Of a stretch of 14,677 nt of DNA, positions 7,511-13,494 are shown piece by piece. The stretch lies in assembly GCA_964431545.1 (NCBI GenBank), contig CAYSLC010000140.1:1-14677 (forward strand), given 5' to 3'. The notes under the pieces were generated by a model that was not told the origin of the DNA, searched no databases, and was given only the letters and a program-made list of their open reading frames with translations. The translations under genes were made by a program, and so were the position numbers. This stretch comes from CAYSLC01 sp964431545. Its GTDB lineage: Bacteria > Desulfobacterota > Desulfobacteria > Desulfobacterales > JAABSP01. Numbering within the stretch: position 1 is the first letter of the stretch; every line of letters begins with the position of its first letter.

Positions 7511-9391
7511 TCACCCGGTCCGGGAATCGAGGCCGAGCTTGCCGCGCTTTTCTTCGATGTGGTTCCGGATCAGGATCGCCGCCTTCTCCGGATCGGGCTC
7601 CACGGCGAAGGTCGCCCCCACCAGGTCGTCGAGCCCCTGGGTGAGCAGCTTCACCACGTTGGCGCTGCCGGTGACGGGGGGCATGGGGCCGAGGACGGTA
7701 TGGACCCCGGAGGCGACGAAGTAGACCCCGATGGCCACCGCCTTCTCCGAGTACCATTCCGGGGCCGCCCCGGCCACGGGCAGATCGGAGATGTCGGTGC
7801 CCAGGGCATCGGCCAGGGCCGTCGCCAGGGTCAGGATCCGGACGTTGTCCACGCAGCTTCCCATGTGGAGCACCGGCGGAACCCCTAGCGCGCCGCAGAT
7901 CTCCTTGAGACCCGGGCCGGCGTGCCGGATGGCGTCGGCCGTCTTGAAGCCGGCCTTTGCGGTGGCCACCGCCGCGCACCCCGTGTCCACCACCAGGATG
8001 TCGTTCTCGATGAGCCTCCGGGTCAGCGTCACGTGTCCGTGGTCCTGCTTGATCTTCGGGTTGTTGCACCCCACGACGCCGGCGGCCCCCCGGACCTTTC
8101 CCGACTTGATCGCCTCCAGCAGGGGGCCGGGCGTCCCGCCCAGGGCCCCCACCACCGCCTCCACGGAGAACCCGCCCACCGCCTCCACCGGGGTCACCGG
8201 AAGGAAGACCGCCTTGCGCCGCCCGAAGTTCTCCACCGCCGCCTTGACCACCTCCACCGCCATCTTCTCGGCATTGTCCGGGTGGAACTCGTGGTGGTCC
8301 ATCCCCGGAAACCGGGCCTTGTCGCTGGTGCTGATCATCCGGGTGTGGTAGCAGGCGGCCACGGTGCCTAAAGACGGCATGATGCACTGGTAGTCGACGA
8401 TCATCATGTCCACGGCGCCGGTGGCCAGGACCAATTCGGTGCTCAGGTGGTTGCCGGCCATGGAGATCCCGTGGCGCATCAGCAGTTCGTTGCCGGTGCA
8501 GCAGACTCCGGCCAGGTTGATCCCGGCCGCGCCCTTCTCCCGGGCCAGGTCGAGGAGTTCCTCGGACTGGCAGGCGGCCATCACTGTCTCCGAGACCACG
8601 GGATTGTGGCCGTGGACGATGATGTTGACCTGGTCCCCCTTGAGCACCCCCACGTTGGCCCGGGTGGGGGTGGGCTTCGGCGTGCCGAAGAGGATGTCGG
8701 AGACCTCGGAGGCGATGAGGGATCCGCCCCAGCCGTCGGACAGGGCGTTTCGCATGGCGTGAAGCAGCAGGCTTTGCCATCCGTTGTCGACGCCCATGTG
8801 GGTCCGGTGCATCATCTCCGAGGTCTCCCGATCGATGCCCCTCGGGGTGATGCCGAGCTTCTCCCAGATGGCCCGGCGCTTCTCCGGGGCCCGGGCGATC
8901 AACGTCAGGGCCTTTTTCCGGGTTCCGTAATCCTCCTGCATGGCGGCGGCCAGGTCGCCGGCGATCCGGGCGGGCTCCTTGCCCTCGGGGGAGACGCCGT
9001 ATTCGGCGGCCAGCCGGCCGAGTTTCTCCACATCTTCGATGTTGTATCCGGATGCCGACCCGGAAGCCACTTCGGCCAGCACCTCCACCAGGTCCCGGCC
9101 GTGGTCCGAATGGGAGGCGGCCCCGGCGGCGACCATTCTCCCCAGATTCCGGGCCACGATAATATCGGCGTCGGCACCGCAGACCCCCTTCTGGGGCCCT
9201 TCCCCGAATGGGTCGATGCGGCACGGCCCCATGGCGCAGATCCGGCAGCTCAGCCCCATCTCGCAGTACCCGCACTGGGGAACCTGGTTCCGGTACCGGT
9301 CCCAGACGGTCTCCACCTGGTCCTGATGGGCCTTCTCCAGAAGCAGACGGCCGTCCTCGGTGATGGTATGGTCCTGGTATTTCTTGCTCAT
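7511..9391 (-). CDS. cooS: Anaerobic Ni-Fe carbon monoxide dehydrogenase catalytic subunit
   Basis: The 626-residue protein, of normal family length, oxidises CO with water to CO2, two protons and two electrons as a homodimer. The C-cluster ligands are all present: H262 (HGHNP), C298 (GVCCTGNE), C336 (DYQCIMPS), C442 (GCNN), C472 (TGCAA) and C513 (GSCVDN). B-cluster cysteines are C49, C52, C57 and C71. The D-cluster region is unusual: C40-X2-C43, with Ser48 where most enzymes have the second D-cluster Cys, so a [2Fe-2S] D-cluster like that described for Desulfovibrio vulgaris is likely. ATG at 9391 has AGGAGG 5 nt upstream. It is the last gene of an operon after the flavoprotein gene and cooF, 46 nt behind cooF. 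No acetyl-CoA synthase gene is nearby, so this is a monofunctional CO oxidiser. The Ni-insertion gene cooC is not in the window. Confidence 0.96.
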   Translation of the reverse strand: MSKKYQDHTITEDGRLLLEKAHQDQVETVWDRYRNQVPQCGYCEMGLSCRICAMGPCRIDPFGEGPQKGVCGADADIIVARNLGRMVAAGAASHSDHGRDLVEVLAEVASGSASGYNIEDVEKLGRLAAEYGVSPEGKEPARIAGDLAAAMQEDYGTRKKALTLIARAPEKRRAIWEKLGITPRGIDRETSEMMHRTHMGVDNGWQSLLLHAMRNALSDGWGGSLIASEVSDILFGTPKPTPTRANVGVLKGDQVNIIVHGHNPVVSETVMAACQSEELLDLAREKGAAGINLAGVCCTGNELLMRHGISMAGNHLSTELVLATGAVDMMIVDYQCIMPSLGTVAACYHTRMISTSDKARFPGMDHHEFHPDNAEKMAVEVVKAAVENFGRRKAVFLPVTPVEAVGGFSVEAVVGALGGTPGPLLEAIKSGKVRGAAGVVGCNNPKIKQDHGHVTLTRRLIENDILVVDTGCAAVATAKAGFKTADAIRHAGPGLKEICGALGVPPVLHMGSCVDNVRILTLATALADALGTDISDLPVAGAAPEWYSEKAVAIGVYFVASGVHTVLGPMPPVTGSANVVKLLTQGLDDLVGATFAVEPDPEKAAILIRNHIEEKRGKLGLDSRTG

Positions 9392-9437
9392 GTTCGCCTC
9401 CTGAGTGCTTACGGATGAAATTTGTGGTCCGTGACGG

Positions 9438-10040
9438 CTAGTCCCCGGTCCGAAGCTCCACCTGGGCCCGCTTGATGGTTTTCAACAGGGAAAAGCCCCC
9501 CGGGAGGACCGCCGGATCGGCCTCCGTGCAGACGGTGCGGGCCACCTGGTCCGTCTTCCGCTTCATGGCCGCCGGCATCTCCTCGAAGGTGAGAGCCCCC
9601 GACTTGCAGACCTCCACGCAGGCCGGCACGAGCCCCCGGCCCCGGCGCTCCAGGCAGTTGTCGCACTTGACGGCCACGGTCTTTCCCGGCGGGGCCATGG
9701 GATCCGGGTGGTACCGGATCACCCCGAAGGGGCAGACCATGGCGCAGGTGGCGCAGTTGATGCATCGATCCGGGTCGATGGTCACCGTGGCCGTCCGGTC
9801 GTCCCGGGAGATGGCTCCCGGCAGGCAGGCGATCAGACAGGGGGCCGGATCGCAGTGGCGGCACCGGTTGGGGAATCCTTCCTCGTGGGGCCCGGCGCCC
9901 ACGTGGACCCGGGGCCGGGGAAGGGGATCCTCTCCCACGGCCGAAAAGAGCGTCTTGGTCCGGGAGTGGGCCGTGGCGCAGGCGGCCATGCACTGCATGC
10001 AGCCCACGCATCTTTCCGGATGGACGATAACCTGTTTCAT
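9438..10040 (-). CDS. cooF: CooF-type ferredoxin with four [4Fe-4S] clusters
   Basis: The 200-residue iron-sulfur protein passes electrons between CO dehydrogenase and the neighbouring flavoprotein. Sixteen cysteines fall into four sets: 11, 14, 17, 21; 60, 63, 68, 72; 93, 96, 99, 103; and 126, 129, 141, 145. This is the DMSO reductase B/HycB-like arrangement of CooF, enough for four cubane clusters. No signal peptide or membrane segment is visible, so it is cytoplasmic like CooS. Two ATGs lie six bases apart. I chose the inner one (10040) because AAAAGGAG ends 6 nt before it but abuts the outer one (10046) with no spacing. It sits between the flavoprotein and cooS genes. A structured 99-nt gap separates it from the flavoprotein stop. 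Confidence 0.92.
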   Translation of the reverse strand: MKQVIVHPERCVGCMQCMAACATAHSRTKTLFSAVGEDPLPRPRVHVGAGPHEEGFPNRCRHCDPAPCLIACLPGAISRDDRTATVTIDPDRCINCATCAMVCPFGVIRYHPDPMAPPGKTVAVKCDNCLERRGRGLVPACVEVCKSGALTFEEMPAAMKRKTDQVARTVCTEADPAVLPGGFSLLKTIKRAQVELRTGD

Positions 10041-10046
10041 GGGCAT

Positions 10047-10054
10047 CTCCTTTT
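10047..10054 (-). promoter_or_regulatory. Ribosome binding site that decides the cooF start
   Basis: AAAAGGAG on the minus strand is directly followed by ATGCCCATG. Only the second ATG is at a workable distance (6 nt), so the protein begins MKQVIVHPER. Confidence 0.7.
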
Positions 10055-10072
10055 GGCTGTTTTCATCGTTTC

Positions 10073-10121
10073 CCCGGGCGGGACGATGGGGTACGGCCGC
10101 CCGGGTCCGAGCCCGGGCGGC
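10073..10121 (-). promoter_or_regulatory. Two mutually exclusive GC hairpins between the flavoprotein gene and cooF
   Basis: CCCGGGCGG occurs at 10073-10081 and again at 10112-10120, and its complement CCGCCCGGG lies between them at 10097-10105. The middle arm can pair with either copy: 10-bp stem with a 6-nt loop (10096-10105 with 10112-10121) or 9-bp stem with a 15-nt loop. On the minus strand this is 18 nt after the flavoprotein stop and just before the cooF ribosome binding site. No T-run follows, so it is not a simple terminator. Confidence 0.6.
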
Positions 10122-10139
10122 GGTGGATGTTCGGTGCGG

Positions 10140-11372
10140 CTACATCCCCGCGGCCAGCTTGAAGTTGAACCCGGGGGAGAGCATCCGGTCCCGGGGCGGC
10201 CGGATCGGCCGCCGGTTCTGGATCAGGGAGAGGAGCACGCCGCCCTGTTCGATGTCGTTGACCAGGACGAACCCCACCAGCCGGTCCTCCCGGAAGATCA
10301 GCTTCCGGTAGGTGCCGGTCCGGAGGCCTTTGTCCCGGAAGACTTCATGGATGGCGCCCGTGCCGGGGGTGACCACCCCGCCGGTCATGATGTCGAGGTC
10401 GAAGACGCGGATGACGTTGCGGCTCAGGCTGCCCGGATACGCCACCCGTCGGCCCGCCATGTTCATCCCGGCGGCCCGGCCCTGAAGGACGGCCTCGGGC
10501 CAGATGGCGTTGACCCAGCGGGACCGCCGGGCGATGTCCGTCGACTCGGCCGCGTCCCCGGCGGCGTAGACCCCGGGGGCGCTGGTCTCCATGTGCTCGT
10601 CCACCAGGACACCCAGGTCCACGTCCACGCGGTCCCGGTCGAGAAAGTCGAGGGCCGGCAGCACCCCCTTGCCGATCACCGCCAGGTCGCAGGGGAGAGT
10701 GGTGCCGTCGGACAGGTGGGCCCGGGCCACCCGCCCGTTCCCCTCGAAGGCGGTGACGGCGATCCCGGTGCGGACGTCGAGGCCGTGTTTCCGGAGTTCC
10801 TCCAGGACCAGCGCCCCGGCCACCTCGTCGGCCTGCATGGAGAGGGGGTGGGCCGAGCGGATCAGGATGGTCACCCGAACACCGCGCCGGAGAAGGCTGT
10901 AGGCCGCCTTGAACCCCACCAGGCCTCCGCCGAGCACCAGGGCGTGCCGAACCGCCGGCAGAGCGGACACCATGCCCCGCACCTGGGCCTCGGTGCGCAT
11001 ATAGAAGATGTTGGAAAGGGAGACCCCCTCCGCCTGGATGGGCCTGGGGTCCGCCCCGGTGGCGATGAGCAGCCTGTCATAGGGGATCTCCCTTCCCGCG
11101 CCGACCCTCACCTTGCGGTTGGCCGTGTCGACGGCGGTGACCCGTTCGCCCAGTACGGGCGTGACGGCCATGTCCCGGTGGAACCGGTCGCCGCGGATGG
11201 GGAGACGGTCCACGGTCGCGGCGCCCTCCAGGACCAGGCTGATCATGGGCCGGCAGTAGGGTGGAAAGGTTTCGTCTCCGATCAGGGTGATCCGGGCCTC
11301 TCCATCGATGCGTCGGATGGCTTCGGCGGCCCCCACGCCGGCGATGCCGTTGCCGATGATGACGTGGTCCAT
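10140..11372 (-). CDS. FAD-dependent NAD(P) oxidoreductase of the CO dehydrogenase operon (FNOR type)
   Basis: The 410-residue protein is of the pyridine nucleotide-disulfide oxidoreductase class. An N-terminal FAD-binding Rossmann motif reads IIGNGIAGVGAAEAI (GxGxxG at 7-12), ATGADP is at 104-109, a second Rossmann motif for NAD(P)H reads VLGGGLVG (146-153), and VYAAGDAAE (268-276) is the flavin-contacting segment. There is no CxxxxC disulfide; a lone Cys40 (PPYCRP) is at the place used by NADH oxidase/peroxidase relatives. The start at 11372 follows AAGGAGGTG with good spacing; an in-frame ATG at 11447 would add residues unlike the family. In known cooS-cooF-FNOR clusters this flavoprotein is thought to reduce NAD(P)+ with CO-derived electrons; the cofactor (NAD or NADP) cannot be told here. 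It is the first gene of the operon. Confidence 0.88.
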   Translation of the reverse strand: MDHVIIGNGIAGVGAAEAIRRIDGEARITLIGDETFPPYCRPMISLVLEGAATVDRLPIRGDRFHRDMAVTPVLGERVTAVDTANRKVRVGAGREIPYDRLLIATGADPRPIQAEGVSLSNIFYMRTEAQVRGMVSALPAVRHALVLGGGLVGFKAAYSLLRRGVRVTILIRSAHPLSMQADEVAGALVLEELRKHGLDVRTGIAVTAFEGNGRVARAHLSDGTTLPCDLAVIGKGVLPALDFLDRDRVDVDLGVLVDEHMETSAPGVYAAGDAAESTDIARRSRWVNAIWPEAVLQGRAAGMNMAGRRVAYPGSLSRNVIRVFDLDIMTGGVVTPGTGAIHEVFRDKGLRTGTYRKLIFREDRLVGFVLVNDIEQGGVLLSLIQNRRPIRPPRDRMLSPGFNFKLAAGM

Positions 11373-11486
11373 GCACACCTCCTTGCTCTGTGTGCCGGGC
11401 GCCATGAATCCCGGCCCACCACGGACAGGGCCGACGCCGGGCGTCATCGTTGATCATCAGGATGCGGTGGATGGGGTACGAACTTT

Positions 11487-11502
11487 TCCACCAATTCGTG
11501 GA
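11487..11502. promoter_or_regulatory. 16-bp palindrome, possible operator of the CO operon
   Basis: TCCAC, six bases, GTGGA: perfect 5-bp arms with a 6-nt centre, the geometry used by CRP/FNR-family regulators (which include CooA), though the arm sequence is not the TGTCG-type CooA arm. It lies at the presumed transcription start of the flavoprotein-cooF-cooS operon, where a repressor would block initiation. Confidence 0.4.
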
Positions 11503-11528
11503 TTATCAAATTATTGAATGCGTATCAA
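11502..11528 (-). promoter_or_regulatory. Tentative promoter for the CO operon
   Basis: On the minus strand TTGATA (11523-11528) and GATAAT (11502-11507) each match the sigma-70 consensus in 5 of 6 positions, but the spacer is only 15 nt, shorter than ideal. Short spacers are typical of promoters that need an activator. This is the best candidate I found, not a firm call. Confidence 0.3.
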
Positions 11529-11598
11529 CGAATTTATGGAAGTTCATCCAATGGGTTTGGTTCATCGACCTTTTTTGGAAACCGAGGCCGATTGCATA

Positions 11599-11626
11599 TT
11601 GAAAAACCATCCGTTTCTGTTAAAAT
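11599..11626 (+). promoter_or_regulatory. Candidate sigma-70 promoter for the rightward operon
   Basis: TTGAAA (11599-11604) and TAAAAT (11621-11626) each match the consensus in 5 of 6 positions, with a 16-nt spacer in AT-rich sequence. Transcription would begin near 11633, giving a leader of about 100 nt before the small protein gene. Confidence 0.55.
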
Positions 11627-11690
11627 CTAATGAATATACAAGAGTTTAAGGCGTAATTGCTTGAAACCTTTATTCTTACAGCCCGTTATG

Positions 11691-11723
11691 CCCGGGACCG
11701 GTCGCCGGAGACCGGCGGCCGGG
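11691..11723 (+). promoter_or_regulatory. Leader hairpin before the small protein gene
   Basis: An inner stem CCGGTC/GACCGG (11698-11703 with 11710-11715, loop 6 nt) is extended by an outer stem CCCGG/CCGGG (11691-11695 with 11719-11723). It ends 3 nt before the AGGGAGGAG ribosome binding site at 11726-11734, so folding could affect access to that site. It could also be chance pairing in a GC-rich stretch. Confidence 0.4.
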
Positions 11724-11736
11724 TCAGGGAGGAGAG

Positions 11737-11982
11737 ATGATGCAGACATTGAAGCTTCACGTGTACAAACCCTCGAAGGGGGATCCGGAGACCAAGGTCG
11801 CCATCCCCCTTTCCGTGCTCCACATCGCCGAAAAGCTGCTTCCCAAGAGGGTGAAGGAGTCCCTGGAGCGGGAGGGGATCGACCTCGGGGAACTCGCCGG
11901 GCTCTTCGCCAAGCAGGGGCCCAAGGGCAAGCTCATCGAGGTGGAGAACGCCAACGAGCGGCTGGTGATCATCGTCGAATAG
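11737..11982 (+). CDS. Small YvlB/SHOCT-like domain protein
   Basis: The 81-residue soluble acidic/basic protein has no signal peptide or membrane segment. Its layout is a short beta strand (LKLHVYKP), a segment VAIPLSVLHIAEKLLP, a helix with EGIDLGELAGLF at about 46-57, and a final KGKLIEVENANERLVIIVE. This order (R/K-V-x-[IV]-P helix, then GIDLxEL, then GxLxxxEdxxxxVxIxVE) resembles the small domain at the N-terminus of YvlB/LiaX-type and SHOCT-like proteins. Function is unknown. The assignment is from pattern recall and is moderate. Start: two ATGs are adjacent (11737 and 11740) behind AGGGAGGAG; the second has the better spacing, so the protein may be 80 residues. It is the first gene of the rightward unit and is followed by the S1-domain gene. 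Confidence 0.65.
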   Translation: MMQTLKLHVYKPSKGDPETKVAIPLSVLHIAEKLLPKRVKESLEREGIDLGELAGLFAKQGPKGKLIEVENANERLVIIVE

Positions 11983-12019
11983 GCGGTGCGGACGGCCGGT
12001 AGTGAACAGAGGAACCCGA

Positions 12020-12043
12020 ATGAACTGGAGAAGACGATTTTGA
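12020..12043 (+). other. Seven-codon reading frame overlapping the S1-domain gene start
   Basis: ATG at 12020, preceded by AGAGG at 7 nt spacing, reads MNWRRRF then TGA (12041-12043). The stop overlaps the TTG start of the S1-domain gene (12040-12042), the usual geometry of translational coupling. It may be a leader peptide that helps initiation at the weak TTG codon, or a chance frame. Confidence 0.3.
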
Positions 12044-13482
12044 ACGAGGAAGAACAATTTGCCGACCTCTTCGCCTCCTACGAGGCCGGCGGCGGCGAGG
12101 ACTTGCAGGTGGGCGACCGGATCGAAGGGGAGATCATCTCCATCGGCATGGATACGGTCTTTATCAACACCGGCGCCAAGATCGACGGGGCGGTGGACAA
12201 GGCGGAGCTGCTCGACGGGGAGGGCGCCTTTCCATACCAGGTGGGGGATCTTTTGACCCTCTATGTGGTGGGCGCCGATGAAACCGAAATCCGGTTGTCC
12301 CGGGCCATCTCGGGGATCGGCGGCCTCAACCTCTTGATGGACGCCCACGAGAAGGGCGTCCCCGTGGAGGGCAAGGTGACGGCCACCTGCAAGGGCGGTT
12401 TCCACGTGGACGTCCTGAAGCGGCGGGCCTTCTGCCCGGTCAGTCAGATGGACACCCGGTACGTGGAGGATCCGTCGGCCTACGTGGGACAGACCTTCGA
12501 GTTTCTGGTCACCCGGCTGGAGGAGAAGGGCCGGAACATCGTGGTCTCCCGCCAAGCGCTCCTGAAAAAAGAGCAGCAGCGACAACAGGAAGCGTTTTTC
12601 GAGACCGTGTCGGTCGGGGATACGGTGACCGGCGTCGTGACCAACCTCATGCCCTACGGCGCATTCGTGGAACTGGCGCCGGGTCTCGAGGGCATGGTTC
12701 ACGTTTCCGAACTGAGCTGGTCCCGAATCGGCCATCCCGAAGAGGTGGTCGGGCCGGGCGACCGGATTTCGGTCAAGCTCCTCGACGTCAAGCCCGCGGA
12801 GAAGACGGAGAACTGGAAGATCTCCCTTTCCAAGAAGGCCGCCGAGGCCGATCCCTGGGAGACGGTGGCGGACCGGTTCCAGGTGGGCGGCAGGGTCCGG
12901 GGAAAGGTGACCCGGTGTGCCGAATTCGGCGCTTTCGTGGAACTCTCTCCCGGAATCGAGGGGCTCGTCCACATCAGCGAGCTGAGCTACGAACGGCGGG
13001 TCCACCGGGTGGAGGACGAGGTCCGGCCGGGGGAGAGCGTGGAGGTGATGGTCAAGGGGATCGATCTCGAAAACCGGCGCATATCCCTGAGCATCCGCGA
13101 TGCGGTCGGGGATCCGTGGATCGACGTGGCGGAAAAATACCCCAAGGGGCGGACCATCGAGGGGACCGTGGAGAAGAAGGAGCGGTTCGGCGTCTTCATC
13201 ACCCTCGAGCCTGGTGTCTCCGGCCTGATGCCGGCCTCGAAGATCAATCGGTCCCCGAGGGCCGGGGAGATCCAGAAGCTGAACGTGGGGGACGCCGTCC
13301 AGGCGGTGGTCTCGGAGATCCAGCCCGGACAGCGGCGGATCACCCTCTCGCCGGGGGAGGGCGGGGAGGGCGAGGCCGATTGGCGCCAATACGCCCAAGG
13401 GGAGGAGGCCGACGCCCCGGCATCCCTGGGTTCATTGGGGGAGAAGCTGCAACAGGCCATGAACCGGAAGCAAAAGCGGTAG
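12040..13482 (+). CDS. S1 RNA-binding domain protein with five S1 repeats (ribosomal protein S1-like)
   Basis: The 480-residue protein (from TTG 12040) consists of five S1/OB-fold repeats at about residues 22-88, 105-172, 190-266, 280-353 and 366-437. Repeats 3 and 4 carry the full signature YGAFVEL/FGAFVEL, G-LEG-VHVSEL/IEGLVHISEL and KISLS/RISLS; repeats 1, 2 and 5 are more diverged. E. coli ribosomal S1 has six domains, so this is probably a shorter paralogue or lineage-specific S1 that binds mRNA. The C-terminal tail is acidic, then basic (RKQKR). Start choice is uncertain. TTG at 12040 has TGGAG 9 nt upstream and gives MNEEEQFADLF, typical for this family; an in-frame GTG at 11986, 3 nt after the previous stop, would add 18 residues but has no ribosome binding site. 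gatB begins 12 nt after the stop, so the genes are likely cotranscribed. Confidence 0.85.
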   Translation: MNEEEQFADLFASYEAGGGEDLQVGDRIEGEIISIGMDTVFINTGAKIDGAVDKAELLDGEGAFPYQVGDLLTLYVVGADETEIRLSRAISGIGGLNLLMDAHEKGVPVEGKVTATCKGGFHVDVLKRRAFCPVSQMDTRYVEDPSAYVGQTFEFLVTRLEEKGRNIVVSRQALLKKEQQRQQEAFFETVSVGDTVTGVVTNLMPYGAFVELAPGLEGMVHVSELSWSRIGHPEEVVGPGDRISVKLLDVKPAEKTENWKISLSKKAAEADPWETVADRFQVGGRVRGKVTRCAEFGAFVELSPGIEGLVHISELSYERRVHRVEDEVRPGESVEVMVKGIDLENRRISLSIRDAVGDPWIDVAEKYPKGRTIEGTVEKKERFGVFITLEPGVSGLMPASKINRSPRAGEIQKLNVGDAVQAVVSEIQPGQRRITLSPGEGGEGEADWRQYAQGEEADAPASLGSLGEKLQQAMNRKQKR

Positions 13483-13494
13483 CGAGGAAGCCCC

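Larger units (their letters stand above)
11373..11736. other. Divergent intergenic control region
   Basis: These 364 bases separate the leftward CO operon from the rightward translation operon. The middle (about 11480-11680) is AT-rich compared with the flanking genes. It contains a candidate promoter for each direction, a 16-bp palindrome, a leader hairpin, and a direct repeat GTTCATC at 11542-11548 and 11560-11566 with 18-nt spacing. I see no gene in it. Confidence 0.6.

Noticed and set aside
7404..9275. A 623-codon minus-strand frame overlapping cooS in another phase, and long plus-strand frames over cooF and the flavoprotein
   Set aside because: The cooS frame contains every cluster ligand, and the alternative gives Gly/Arg/Pro-rich sequence without domains. 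The plus-strand frames are likewise shadows of motif-bearing genes.
11373..11736. Classical CooA site (TGTCG-N6-CGACA type) upstream of the CO operon
   Set aside because: I read the region on both strands and found no such arms; the only clear palindrome has TCCAC/GTGGA arms.
11686..13398. A 570-codon minus-strand frame opposite the S1-domain gene
   Set aside because: It has no family motifs, overlaps five clear S1 repeats, and arises from codon bias on the coding strand.
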